From: Lachnospiraceae bacterium XBB2008
Lineage (GTDB): Bacteria; Bacillota; Clostridia; Lachnospirales; Lachnospiraceae
Length of the DNA: 64,000 nucleotides
Assembly (NCBI GenBank): GCA_900102235.1
Contig: FMVL01000003.1
Coordinates: forward strand, 1 to 64,000
Direction of reading: 5' to 3'
Shown here: positions 1 to 8,850 of the stretch, in pieces
How the letters are laid out: each line of letters starts with the position of its first letter
Numbering within the stretch: position 1 is the first letter of the stretch
Made by a program: the position numbers and the translations under genes
Notes under the pieces: generated by a model
The model's input: the letters and a program-made list of their open reading frames with translations, nothing else
Databases searched by the model: none
What the model was told of the DNA's origin: nothing

Positions 1-555
1 GATCCTTATAAGTTATTTCCCAATCTCATGTTAAGCGGGATAAACATCTCTGGTCCGTTACAGTGTATCGTCAGCGATATGACAGCTTTTCGCCTCAAAG
101 GGGTCTATTACGAGCTTACCCTTTACATGGACTTGTGGAACAACGAGATCCTTTCATACTCGCTCTCATCAAAGCGAGGCGATCGTATGACGTACATGAG
201 TGGTCTTGAAGGCCTTATCGGCTTAAAGTCGAAATATCCTGATATAGAGATGATACTGCACACAGATCAGGGCTCGGTTTATTCCTCGAAAAGCTTTAAT
301 GAACTCCTTCCTTTGTACAACATAATCCATTCAATGTCTCGAGCCGGGACGCCTACCGATAACGCAGCTATGGAAGCCATCAACGGGTGGATAAAGGCCG
401 AGATGTTCAATGATCTACACATCACAAGCAACGATTCGATCGAACGCGAGATAGCTGATTATATAGTGTTCTTTAATGAAGAACGCCCTGCGTACTCACT
501 CAACTATCTGACTCCTAAACAATACAAGGAGTACCACGGAATGCTCACAGTGTAG
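1..555 (+). CDS. IS3-family transposase (integrase core), 5' end outside window
   Basis: The frame is open from base 1, so the protein is cut by the window edge and only the last 184 residues are seen. This is the DDE (RNase H-fold) integrase core of an IS3 OrfB/OrfAB transposase, which cuts and joins the transposon ends. Visible signatures are the first catalytic Asp in 'CIVSDMTAF', the second in 'LHTDQGSVY', and the Glu in 'AAMEAINGWIKAE', followed by the usual C-terminal 'YIVFFNEERP' and 'LTPKQY' blocks. No stop interrupts this part. The stop at 553-555 is about 40 bases before the end of the element. Family assignment is secure; the IS subgroup (IS150-like) is a guess. Confidence 0.88.
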   Translation, partial: DPYKLFPNLMLSGINISGPLQCIVSDMTAFRLKGVYYELTLYMDLWNNEILSYSLSSKRGDRMTYMSGLEGLIGLKSKYPDIEMILHTDQGSVYSSKSFNELLPLYNIIHSMSRAGTPTDNAAMEAINGWIKAEMFNDLHITSNDSIEREIADYIVFFNEERPAYSLNYLTPKQYKEYHGMLTV

Positions 556-596
556 AAACATAGTAACTGGTGTCTACTTTTAGTTGACTAGTGCAA
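1..596 (+). mobile_element. IS3-family insertion sequence, right-hand part
   Basis: The segment holds the 3' part of an IS3-type transposase gene followed by a non-coding tail that ends near 596, where sequence belonging to an interrupted tnpB gene starts on the other strand. The exact end is inferred from where the tnpB reading frame loses its expected continuation. The left end lies before the window, so both terminal repeats and any target duplication cannot be checked. Confidence 0.7.
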
Positions 597-1359
597 AGGG
601 TCTTCCATTTACTATTATTGGTGTACTTTCAGTAGTAAATGTTAACGTGGCAAGATTATTTACTCCTATATCTATTCCCATATACTTATTATTTAATGAT
701 TTCTGTGGCTTTTCTTCTACCATGTAAATAATCTCTACTATTGTTTTCTTATTCCTTGTTATCAGTCTTACTTGCTGTATATTTTCTTTATCTGTCTTTA
801 TCTTTAAACCTTCAAATATCTTTGGTAATTGCAACCTATTATCTACTGATTTTACATTCTGATTTGTTAATACAATCCAATATCTACCCTGTTCCTTATC
901 TAAATATTTTGGTGGTCTTGGTTTCCCTAAATATTTATTTGGATTTCTCTTATAATCCTTTATACCTTGATAATATGCTTTCCAATTCCTGCATAATATT
1001 TGTATTACTATCTGACTACAAGTTGCCATAGGCAATTCTTTATATTCTTCCGTTGTTTTTAAGTACCAAGATAAGAAATAAGCATCTGCTATATAACCAT
1101 TTTCTTTACTTATATGTGTGATATTTTTAGGCTTTCTTCCACTTTGATTATAGTTATCTATCTGCTGATTCAAATTATCTATAAATTCCTGTTCCCAATT
1201 CTCTAAGATTTCTTCTTTACTTAACTTATAAGATATTCTTGAAGACTGCTTTATTATATAGTTACAAGCATTATATAGATTCTTTGCTCTATAACTATAA
1301 ACATCTATCAAACTATATACTTTCTTATCTTTTATTTGTTTTGTTTGTGTTAATAACAT
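580..1359 (-). pseudogene. tnpB: TnpB RNA-guided nuclease, truncated by IS3 insertion
   Basis: This encodes the N-terminal 255 or so residues of a TnpB/OrfB protein, the RNA-guided RuvC-type nuclease ancestral to Cas12. The helix-turn-helix-like N-terminus and the first RuvC motif ('GIDIGVNNLATL', near residue 229) are present. The protein then breaks off after 'VNGRP', the last few codons and the stop being supplied by the end of the IS3 element. The RuvC-II Glu, the zinc ribbon and the RuvC-III Asp are missing, so it cannot be an active nuclease. The omega RNA normally spans the 3' end of tnpB and the right end of the element, and is therefore also lost. AT-rich codon use marks it as imported relative to its neighbours. 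Confidence 0.85.
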
Positions 1360-1460
1360 GCTTTTTATTTCCTATCAATTATCAACCATCTTGGGTGACA
1401 GAGCCTCAAATTTTATTATTTTTGGTTGAGGTAGTCTTATCGAACAAGGAAAAATTTTTA
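597..1460 (-). mobile_element. Remnant of an IS200/IS605-type element (tnpB side only)
   Basis: An AT-rich island compared with the flanking genes. It contains a tnpB gene read leftward whose 3' half, together with the right end of the element, is replaced by the IS3 copy. Upstream of tnpB there is a 6-bp inverted repeat (1404-1409 with 1426-1431), which could belong to the subterminal hairpin of the left end. No tnpA is seen. The outer boundary near 1440-1460 is approximate. Confidence 0.5.
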
Positions 1461-2525
1461 CTTAGTTACACTGTCAGCTCTTGCGTATAAAGTTTTTCTT
1501 CCAGCTCCAATACGAATAAGCGTGCCGTCGTCAACAAGTTTTTTTAATGCGGATTCAACAGAAGAACTACCCAAACTCGGGCAGGATACCAAAACCTCCT
1601 GTTTGGAAAACTTCCCAATTCTTTCGCTAATGCACGCCTTCACTATGTCATATGAAGTGCTTTTGGTTCCGGCTTTTTCTACAACAGTAATCCTGGATTC
1701 AAACTCGCGATAACAGGAAAGTATCACTCCAAGCATGTATTTTATAAACGGCTTCGGATCGTTCTTTTCTTTGTGCCAGCCTTTATCTGCTTTCTGCAAA
1801 GCATCATAGTAGGACTCTTTTGTTTCGGCAATCGCTTTTTCTATACTGATATACTGTCCAACAAGATAACCGCTTCTATATAACAAAAGAAGTGTCAGTA
1901 GTCTGCTCATTCTTCCATTACCATCGTTGAAAGGATGAATACACAGAAAATCCAGTATAAAACACGGAATAAGGATTAGCTCGTCTACCAATTCTTTACC
2001 CAGAGCCGACTGATAGTTTTCACATATCATATTGACAGCATCCGGTGTTTCATAAGGTTCAAGCGGCTTGAAGAGTACAACCTTCTCTCCGTTTTCAAGA
2101 ACCATATCTATTTCATTGGGTGTTGTCTTGAATTGACCACCATATGAATAGTTCGTATACTTTAGCAGATCCCTGTGCATCTGCAGAATGTAATTGCTCT
2201 TGATAGGCAACATATCATAATTCTCATGGACAAGATTAAGAACATTTCTATATCCCAGGATTTCTTCCTCATCTCTGTTTTTCGGGGTGGTTTTATCTGC
2301 CACAAGCTGCTTTAATCGCGATCCTGTAGTGATGATGCCCTCAATTCGATTGGAAGCTTCCGTACTTTGTATCTTTGCTATCTCAATGAGGCGCTCCAAT
2401 TCTACAGGTTTCTGCCTGAGAAAGAGCTCCTGTTTTCCTTTATATTCATGGATCTTTGAGATATACGATATAATTTCGTTATCCCATGTCCTATCGGCAA
2501 GTTTTGAATAATCAAATTCTCTCAT
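1458..2525 (-). CDS. Fic-domain protein with winged-helix C-terminus
   Basis: Fic proteins usually transfer AMP (or another phosphate-containing group) from a nucleotide to a target hydroxyl. The core motif 'HPFNDGNGRMSR' starts near residue 197 of 355 and carries the catalytic His and the phosphate-binding GNGR loop. An N-terminal helix carries 'SNRIEG' (about residues 58-63), which fits the (S/T)xxxE(G/N) inhibitory motif whose Glu blocks ATP, so this should be a self-inhibited class II Fic protein. The last 60 or so residues look like a winged helix. Start chosen at ATG 2525, preceded by GGAGATGGTGG-type purines; an ATG at 2537 and a frame extension to 2600 exist, but the latter runs through the promoter. 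The promoter is unusually rich in operator-like repeats (2542-2615). No separate antitoxin gene is visible. Confidence 0.87.
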   Translation of the reverse strand: MREFDYSKLADRTWDNEIISYISKIHEYKGKQELFLRQKPVELERLIEIAKIQSTEASNRIEGIITTGSRLKQLVADKTTPKNRDEEEILGYRNVLNLVHENYDMLPIKSNYILQMHRDLLKYTNYSYGGQFKTTPNEIDMVLENGEKVVLFKPLEPYETPDAVNMICENYQSALGKELVDELILIPCFILDFLCIHPFNDGNGRMSRLLTLLLLYRSGYLVGQYISIEKAIAETKESYYDALQKADKGWHKEKNDPKPFIKYMLGVILSCYREFESRITVVEKAGTKSTSYDIVKACISERIGKFSKQEVLVSCPSLGSSSVESALKKLVDDGTLIRIGAGRKTLYARADSVTK

Positions 2526-2541
2526 CCGATCCACCATCTCC

Positions 2542-2615
2542 TTTCTCCCAAGCGCCTCTGTTTTCTCCCAAATTATAATATATATTGGGAGAAACATCAA
2601 CGGATTTGGGAGAAA
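2542..2615 (-). promoter_or_regulatory. Fic promoter with four copies of a 10-bp motif
   Basis: A sigma-A-like promoter reads leftward: -35 TTGATG (2595-2600), 17-bp spacer, -10 TATAAT (2572-2577). TTTCTCCCAA occurs at 2542-2551 and 2562-2571, exactly 20 bp apart, and its reverse complement TTGGGAGAAA at 2585-2594 and 2606-2615, 21 bp apart. One copy lies in the spacer, one upstream of -35, one just downstream of -10 and one in the leader. The symmetric arrangement on one helix face suggests cooperative repressor binding, possibly autoregulation through the Fic protein's own winged helix (inference). Confidence 0.75.
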
Positions 2616-2629
2616 ACCAGCTCGTTGTA

Positions 2630-2822
2630 AAAACGCGTGCCTTTATTACGACTGCCTCGATTCCGCTTCGCGATCATCGAGGTCGTCAACGCACCCCCTC
2701 GATTCCGCTTCGCTTCATCTCGGGGCTGTTGCTTCGCAACATATGTCCGTTCATGAAAAGATGCCGCTTCGAGCAAGCTCGGCGGCATCTTGTTCATGAA
2801 CGTCCATGCGTTGACTCAGGAA
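2630..2822. repeat. Palindrome-rich spacer between Fic promoter and glgA
   Basis: No credible gene. CTCGATTCCGCTTCGC occurs twice, the first copy able to pair with ATCGAG nearby. A small perfect hairpin GTTGC-TTC-GCAAC is at about 2729-2741. A long hairpin has arms 2749-2767 and 2782-2801 (19 of 20 paired, inner CGAGC/GCTCG extending it). It starts about 20 bp past the glgA stop and could end glgA transcription, though no T-tract follows. The look is of a REP-like or miniature mobile repeat. Confidence 0.6.
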
Positions 2823-4268
2823 TCACCCTATCAACCAGTCGTACATCTCCTGGTATTTGGCGGCCGAAGTCTGCCATGAGAAGTCTGCTGCCATGCCGCG
2901 GTCGATGATCTTGTTCCACTCACGCTTATTATCGTAGTATACGTGCTCTGCATAACGGATCGTTGCGAGCATCTCGTGTGCATTGTAGTTCACAAATGAG
3001 AATCCCGTTCCCTTGTTCTCATATTCATTGTAAGGCTCTACGGTATCCTTAAGTCCTCCCGTTTCTCTTACGATCGGTACGGTACCGTATCTGAGTGCCA
3101 TGAGCTGTGAAAGTCCGCAGGGCTCGAAGAGTGAAGGCATCAGGAATGCATCACAGCTTCCGTAGATCTTGTGAGAGAGTTCATCGGAATAATATATGTT
3201 AGCGGATACCCTTCCCGAATACTTCCAGTCAAAATGGCGGAACATATTCTCATACTGCTCTTCGCCCGTACCCAGAACCACTATCTGCACATCATCCTGG
3301 CAGAGTTCATCCATCACATATGCGATGAGGTCGAAGCCCTTCTGATCGGTAAGTCTGGATACGAGACCTATCATCATGGTCTTCTCATTTACATCCAGTC
3401 CGAGTTCCTCCTGCAGAGCTTTCTTGTTCTTCACTTTCTCCTTGCGGAAATTGATAGCATTATAAGTATGAGGAAGATATTTATCCGTCTCGGGATTGAA
3501 CTCTTCGGTATCGATGCCGTTGACTATACCGCGCAGGTCGCCTGCACGCGCATTAAGGAGTCCGTCGAGACCCTCGCCGTAGAACGAAGTCCTGATCTCC
3601 TGTGCGTATGTAGCGGACACCGTCGTGATGGCATCGGCATAAACAAGACCTCCCTTTAAGAGGTTCGCATCCTTGTATGCTTCAAGCTTGTCGGATGTGA
3701 AATAATATCCGGGAAGTCCGGTGATATCCATGACATCCTTTACGCTCCATTTACCCTGGAACTTCAGGTTATGGATAGTCATGACTGTCTTGATGCCGCG
3801 ATAGAATTCTCCGCCGGCGAATCTTTCTTTCAGATATACGGGGATCAGACCCGTCTGCCAGTCGTGGCAATGGATCAGATCGGGATGGAAATCGATCACG
3901 GGCAGGACTGATAATGCAGCCTTGCAGAAGTATGCATATCTCTCGATCTCATACAGAGGATCGTTGCCGTAAACGGAAGGTCCTCCGAAATACATCTCAT
4001 CATCGATGAAGTAATACTTAACACCATCGACCTCCGCTTTCATCACGCCGACATACTCATTTTTCCAATGGAAATCCATGTAGAAGTGAGTCACATACTC
4101 CATCTTGTCCTTGAGTTCCTGCTTGATGCAGGCATACTTGGGCAGGATGACCCGTACATCGAAGTATTTCTTATCGATACACTTCGGTAACGATCCCACT
4201 ACGTCTGCCAGACCGCCTGTCTTGACAAAAGGAACTCCCTCTGAAGCCACGAACAATATGTTCTTCAT
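2823..4268 (-). CDS. glgA: Glycogen synthase (ADP-glucose type, GT5)
   Basis: Transfers glucose from ADP-glucose to the growing alpha-1,4-glucan in cytosolic glycogen synthesis. The 481-residue length is normal for bacterial GlgA. The N-terminal 'KTGGLADVVGSLPK' (K16-T-G-G) is the ADP-glucose binding signature of GT5 enzymes. The C-terminal half carries 'SLFEPCGLSQLMALRYG', the nucleotide-sugar and catalytic Glu region, and 'RETGGLKDTV'. Downstream of the dCMP deaminase gene by 20 bp, same strand. No other glycogen genes are in the window. Confidence 0.96.
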   Translation of the reverse strand: MKNILFVASEGVPFVKTGGLADVVGSLPKCIDKKYFDVRVILPKYACIKQELKDKMEYVTHFYMDFHWKNEYVGVMKAEVDGVKYYFIDDEMYFGGPSVYGNDPLYEIERYAYFCKAALSVLPVIDFHPDLIHCHDWQTGLIPVYLKERFAGGEFYRGIKTVMTIHNLKFQGKWSVKDVMDITGLPGYYFTSDKLEAYKDANLLKGGLVYADAITTVSATYAQEIRTSFYGEGLDGLLNARAGDLRGIVNGIDTEEFNPETDKYLPHTYNAINFRKEKVKNKKALQEELGLDVNEKTMMIGLVSRLTDQKGFDLIAYVMDELCQDDVQIVVLGTGEEQYENMFRHFDWKYSGRVSANIYYSDELSHKIYGSCDAFLMPSLFEPCGLSQLMALRYGTVPIVRETGGLKDTVEPYNEYENKGTGFSFVNYNAHEMLATIRYAEHVYYDNKREWNKIIDRGMAADFSWQTSAAKYQEMYDWLIG

Positions 4269-4288
4269 CCTGCATAACCTCCCCGGTC

Positions 4289-4783
4289 TTAGTAACCCGA
4301 AACGCCTTCCACGGACTCATCGTTATCGATCCAGTCCTGAACATCTATCCTTCGGTAATTGTCTTTATCATCTCTGACATATACAGTCGATATGCCGGCA
4401 TTTATGACCAGCCTCTTACACATGGAGCAGCAATTAGCATTCTCTATGTATTCGCCTGTATTGGCATCTTTTCCCGCAAGAAAAAGAGCCGCTCCTATCA
4501 TCTCGTGTCTGGGCGCCGAAATGATCGCATTCGCCTCGGCATGCACACTACGGCACAGTTCATATCTCTCTCCGCGGGGGATCATGAGTTTCTCCCTGAT
4601 GCAGACTCCCATGTCAGAACAGTTCTGACGGCCTCTGGGCGCACCGACATATCCCGATGAGATGACTTCATCGTTCTTCACGATCACAGCCCCGTAATTA
4701 CGGCGAAGACATGTACCTCTCTGAGCCACTACCTCTGCGAGATCCAGGTAATAATTTATCTTATCTCTTCTATCTTTGCTCAT
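4289..4783 (-). CDS. dCMP/cytidine deaminase family protein (ComEB-like)
   Basis: A zinc-dependent deaminase of 164 residues, most likely converting dCMP to dUMP for thymidylate synthesis. The zinc and catalytic motif H81-A-E83 is intact and the second half, C119-S-M-C122, supplies the two cysteines; the usual Pro before it is Cys118 here. The core 'RRNYGAVIVKNDEVISSGY' is typical of the family. In Firmicutes this family includes ComEB, but there is no comEA/comEC beside it, so a competence role is not supported. It lies between recJ (38 bp upstream) and glgA. Confidence 0.88.
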   Translation of the reverse strand: MSKDRRDKINYYLDLAEVVAQRGTCLRRNYGAVIVKNDEVISSGYVGAPRGRQNCSDMGVCIREKLMIPRGERYELCRSVHAEANAIISAPRHEMIGAALFLAGKDANTGEYIENANCCSMCKRLVINAGISTVYVRDDKDNYRRIDVQDWIDNDESVEGVSGY

Positions 4784-4821
4784 ATATTGATTATATGAAT
4801 TTCGTGATGATGACGCAACAA

Positions 4822-6609
4822 TTATCGCTTAAAGCGGTAATCATTTACAGTAAACTCCAGGCTCCTGTTTCCTCTGTAATCATTGATGCCCGGATAGTAG
4901 ATCACATCGATGATGACCCCATGCGCAGAACCGTCACACAGGTCTCCGGCAGTTCCCCGTCCGTAAAATGCATCCGCACTCTCAAGGAACATCCCTTCAC
5001 GGTCGAACAGCTTAAGTGTATATCTCCTTCCGCCCGGATCAGTCACATGGATCTGTAACGGTGCTCTCTCGCTCCTTCCTTTTTCAACCCTGTTGACCGT
5101 CAGGGCGCGAAGTGCAAACACCGGTCTGGGATTCCCGTTCCCGAACGGTTCCAGACGTTCGAGTTCGTTCACGAAATCATAAGTCACATATGAAAAAGGA
5201 AGTTCCGTATCAATGAGCGTCACGGTCGTCAGATCTTTGTCCGTAAGCATGCATGAATCATTAAGCCCGGCTCTCAGTTCATCCACGACATCGCCGATGA
5301 GTGTCAGCCCGGCTGCCATCTTATGCCCGCCGAACCTGGCAAAAAGTTCCTTGTGTTCGGAGAGGGCTTCGTACATGTTATAAGCTTCGATGGATCTGCC
5401 GGAGCCTTTGATCCCTTCCTCGCCATCGGTCAGGACTATCGCGGGTCTCTCGTATCTCTCGCGCAGTTTTCCCGCGATCAGGCCGGCTACGCTCTCGTGG
5501 ATCCCGGGCAGATAGATGACCAGGACCTTGTCGTTTTCCAGTGAAGATGATTCTATATCGGCCACGGCACGGTTGATCCCGTTCTCCGTCATGGCTTTTC
5601 TTTCATCATTGAGCCTGCGCAGTTCGTTGGCCATGCGTCCGGCTTCGTTACGGTCCTTACACATGAGGAGTTCCAGCGAGACTGTCGCGCTGTCCAGACG
5701 CCCCGAAGCATTAAGCGACGGACCCAGGATGAATCCGTAATTGTATGCAGTGATCTTCTTCTCACCGAGTCCGGTGGCATCGATCAGCGCTCTGATGCCG
5801 ATATTGGAGGTTTGGGATATGCGTCTTAAACCCTCCCGTACGATGATGCGGTTTTCGTCTTTCAGTTCCATCACATCGCATACGGTCGCCAGAGAAGCCT
5901 CGACCATCAGTTCATCCGTAAGCCTCCTGCTTTCCGGTTCCGGCACACCGCACATGGGCAGAAGTATCCCTATGAGTTTCCATGCGACCACCGCACCGCA
6001 TATTCCTTTAAACGGGTATCCGTCATCCTCTCTGTGAGGATCCACCACCGCCTCAGCCGGAGGCAGGAGTTCAAGTCTCTCCCCGCTCTCTTCATCCTCA
6101 TCAAAAGGCACCTCATGATGGTCGGTCACTATGACATGCATCCCGAGGTCCAGCGCATGCCTGATCTGGTCGGATGCCGATATCCCGTTATCACATGTGA
6201 CAAGGACTTCCCTTCCGTCAGCAAATGCCGAATCGATCAGCGCTTCATTTATCCCGTATCCGTCATGGATACGATGAGGGATCGCATAATCAACATCCGC
6301 TCCGCACATGCGAAGTCCCTGAATGAGGATGTATGTTGCACATATTCCGTCCACATCGTAATCGCCTATGATACGGAACTTCTTTTCTTCGGATATGTAC
6401 TGCTGTATCAGCGAACAGGCCTTGACCATATCCGTCATCAGGGTCGGATCATGCAGATCTTCGGTTGTACCGTTTAAGTACATATCGATATCTTCATCCG
6501 TGATCATGTCGCGGTTACGGATGATCCTGGCCGTCACGGGAGTGATCCCGTACAGATCCGCTATCCGGTTAAAATCGGCCCTCTTGGCCGCTATCCTCCA
6601 TTCAGCCAT
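4822..6609 (-). CDS. recJ: Single-stranded-DNA-specific exonuclease RecJ
   Basis: A 5'-3' exonuclease acting in recombinational and mismatch repair. The DHH phosphoesterase core is complete: 'GDYDVDGI' (D83, D85), 'TCDNGIS' (D140) and 'VTDHHEVP' (D163-H-H). The DHHA1 domain has 'IAGKLRERYERPAIVLT' and 'GSGRSIEAYNM', ending in the RecJ OB-type domain. Its 595 residues are close to the usual length. It follows secDF after a 69-bp gap that contains a terminator-like hairpin, an arrangement common in clostridia. Confidence 0.95.
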   Translation of the reverse strand: MAEWRIAAKRADFNRIADLYGITPVTARIIRNRDMITDEDIDMYLNGTTEDLHDPTLMTDMVKACSLIQQYISEEKKFRIIGDYDVDGICATYILIQGLRMCGADVDYAIPHRIHDGYGINEALIDSAFADGREVLVTCDNGISASDQIRHALDLGMHVIVTDHHEVPFDEDEESGERLELLPPAEAVVDPHREDDGYPFKGICGAVVAWKLIGILLPMCGVPEPESRRLTDELMVEASLATVCDVMELKDENRIIVREGLRRISQTSNIGIRALIDATGLGEKKITAYNYGFILGPSLNASGRLDSATVSLELLMCKDRNEAGRMANELRRLNDERKAMTENGINRAVADIESSSLENDKVLVIYLPGIHESVAGLIAGKLRERYERPAIVLTDGEEGIKGSGRSIEAYNMYEALSEHKELFARFGGHKMAAGLTLIGDVVDELRAGLNDSCMLTDKDLTTVTLIDTELPFSYVTYDFVNELERLEPFGNGNPRPVFALRALTVNRVEKGRSERAPLQIHVTDPGGRRYTLKLFDREGMFLESADAFYGRGTAGDLCDGSAHGVIIDVIYYPGINDYRGNRSLEFTVNDYRFKR

Positions 6610-6624
6610 ACCTTTCCCCCGGAT

Positions 6625-6660
6625 TCCAAAAAAGGGTCGTCAAAAAGACGGCCCTTCGGA
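6625..6660 (-). terminator. Rho-independent terminator after secDF
   Basis: Read leftward: GGGCCGTC (6654-6647), loop of five T, GACGACCC (6641-6634), then TTTTTT (6633-6628). There is one C-A mismatch. Outer GATTCC/GGAATC sequences can extend the stem. Confidence 0.75.
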
Positions 6661-6678
6661 ATCTGAAATTGTGTTATA

Positions 6679-8850
6679 TCATCCTCTCTTTACAGACTTG
6701 GAGAAGACGGTTCTGAAGATGTACCACATCGCACCCGCAAGGCAGATGGATGAATAAGTACCGCAAAGGATACCTACCATCAGAGGAAGTGCGAATTCCT
6801 TGATCGAGCTCACACCGAGCACATACAGGCAGGCAACCATGATGAACGTTGTAAGGGAAGTAAATATGGATCTTGACAGCGTCTGTGTCACGGCTTCATT
6901 CACCATATCCTTCAGTTCCGCAGGATCCTTGGAATCGTGCATGGTCTTGATCTTCTCTCTGATACGGTCGAAGATAACGATCGTAGCGTTGATCGAGTAA
7001 CCGACTATCGTCAGCATGCAGGCGATGAACGTGTTACCTACGCTGACTCTGGCTACCGCATAGAACGCGAGCACTACAAGTACGTCATGCAGAAGTGCGA
7101 GCACGGAACTTGCACCGAACCTGACATCGCTGAATCTGATCCAGATATAGATCAGCATGAATACCGTTGCTACGATGATGGCGATGACCGCATCACTTCT
7201 CATCTCGTTTGAAATGGTAGAACTGATACTCTCTGCAGTGATGGATGCTTCCTCAACGGAGAAGTTATCTACCATGGCGGTAACAAACGCTTCTCTCTCG
7301 CTGACATTGAGCGTACGTGTCTTGAAGATGACCTGGTTGGAACCGGCTACCTTGGTAGACTGAACATTACCGTCACCGGTGATATCCTCTATAAAAGGAA
7401 CGATCTGCGAATCGATCTGTTCAAGTGTATATTCCTGAGGGAAGTCTACGGTAGTGGATGTACCGCCGACGAACTCAAGACTGTAGTTAAGAGCATTCTT
7501 GCCGTTCGAGGAGTTGATGCCCATCACAACAAATCCGCCTACGATCACTGCAAGTGATATCGCGATGAATACAAATCTCTTTGAAAGGAAATCGATGGCT
7601 TTTCTTTCCTTGGCAACGCCATAGAACTTAACATCCTCAAGTCCCAGTGCAAAGAAGATCCTGATGATGAATCTGGTCACAAACAGTGCCGTGAGCATTG
7701 AAAGGAAGATACCGAGTGCCAGCGTCTGAGCAAATCCCTTGATGGAACCCGTGCCCATGAATCCGAGGACGATGGCTGCGATAAGTGTTGTGATGTTACC
7801 GTCGATGATAGCTGACAGAGCCTTCTTAAATCCGGTCTGCAGAGCTTCATATACGGTACGTCCCGCCGCGATCTCTTCTCTTACCCTGGCGAATATGATA
7901 ACGTTCGCATCGACGGCCATACCTATCGACAGGATGATACCTGCGATACCGGGAAGTGTGAGCGTGATCTCAAACGCATCCAGAAGAATGATATCAAGCA
8001 TCGTGTAAAGAATGAGTGCGATACTCGATGCAAGACCGGGGATGCGGTATACGACTATCATGAAGATAACGACAAGAGCAAGACCGATCGCACCGGCGAT
8101 AAGTGATGTTCTGATCGCTGAAGATCCGAGCTGAGCGCCGACCACGTTGGAACGCAGTTCTTCGAGCTGAAGCTTAAGTCCGCCGATACGGATCGTGCTG
8201 GCAAGAGTATCTGCAGCTTCGAAACTCTCCATGCCTGTGATGACGGCATTACCGTCGGTTATCTTGGCCTGAACGGCGGGGGATGATACAACCTCTCCGT
8301 CATATACTATATAGATAACATCATGATTCGGAAGCGCTGCTTCGGTAGCGTCTGCGAATTTCTTGGTTCCCGCTTCGTTAAGAACCAGCTGGACCACATA
8401 TTCCTGATTGCCCATGCTGTCCTGCTGCGAACCTGCATTGGCGGTATCAACATCCGAACCTGTCAGGACTTCATTTCCGTCCTTATCGTAAAAAGCGAGT
8501 GAACCTGGTTTACCGAGTTCCTCAAGGATGGCATTGGCATCGCTGACGCCGGGGATCTCGATATTGATACGATCCGAGCCTTCCTGATATACCTGTGCCT
8601 CAGTGGAGTAGTTGTCCACCCTCATCTGCAGCTTATAGATGGTATCGGCCATATCTTCTTTGGAGGGTTCTTCCTCTCCTACGACCTGATATGTGATACT
8701 GACACCACCTGCGAGATCCAGACCTAAGTCAATGCTTGATGCCGCACCGCTCTTATCGGCTCCGACACCGAATACCGCCATGTATCCGAGACCGCACATG
8801 ATAAGTACGAGTACGATCAGATAGATAACGGCGTTTCTCTTCTTCATCAT
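6679..8850 (-). CDS. secDF: Protein translocase SecDF fusion
   Basis: Membrane RND-like partner of SecYEG that uses the proton gradient to pull exported proteins across the membrane. At 723 residues it fuses SecD (first half) and SecF (second half). SecD features: N-terminal transmembrane helix, 'IDLGLDLAGGVSITYQV', the periplasmic P1 region, and 'GMAVDANVIIFARVREE'. SecF features: 'NYSLEFVGGTSTTVDFP' and 'GYSINATIVIFDRIREK'. Twelve transmembrane helices are expected. It overlaps the end of scfB by four bases (ATGA), so translation is coupled. SCIFF maturase next to secD is a recurrent clostridial arrangement. Confidence 0.95.
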   Translation of the reverse strand: MMKKRNAVIYLIVLVLIMCGLGYMAVFGVGADKSGAASSIDLGLDLAGGVSITYQVVGEEEPSKEDMADTIYKLQMRVDNYSTEAQVYQEGSDRINIEIPGVSDANAILEELGKPGSLAFYDKDGNEVLTGSDVDTANAGSQQDSMGNQEYVVQLVLNEAGTKKFADATEAALPNHDVIYIVYDGEVVSSPAVQAKITDGNAVITGMESFEAADTLASTIRIGGLKLQLEELRSNVVGAQLGSSAIRTSLIAGAIGLALVVIFMIVVYRIPGLASSIALILYTMLDIILLDAFEITLTLPGIAGIILSIGMAVDANVIIFARVREEIAAGRTVYEALQTGFKKALSAIIDGNITTLIAAIVLGFMGTGSIKGFAQTLALGIFLSMLTALFVTRFIIRIFFALGLEDVKFYGVAKERKAIDFLSKRFVFIAISLAVIVGGFVVMGINSSNGKNALNYSLEFVGGTSTTVDFPQEYTLEQIDSQIVPFIEDITGDGNVQSTKVAGSNQVIFKTRTLNVSEREAFVTAMVDNFSVEEASITAESISSTISNEMRSDAVIAIIVATVFMLIYIWIRFSDVRFGASSVLALLHDVLVVLAFYAVARVSVGNTFIACMLTIVGYSINATIVIFDRIREKIKTMHDSKDPAELKDMVNEAVTQTLSRSIFTSLTTFIMVACLYVLGVSSIKEFALPLMVGILCGTYSSICLAGAMWYIFRTVFSKSVKRG

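Noticed and set aside
580-1359. Functional omega RNA for the tnpB gene
   Set aside because: The 3' end of tnpB and the right end of the element, where that RNA is encoded, are absent.
2526-2600. Longer Fic protein starting at 2600
   Set aside because: The extra codons cover the -10 element and two operator repeats; a start inside the transcript is required.
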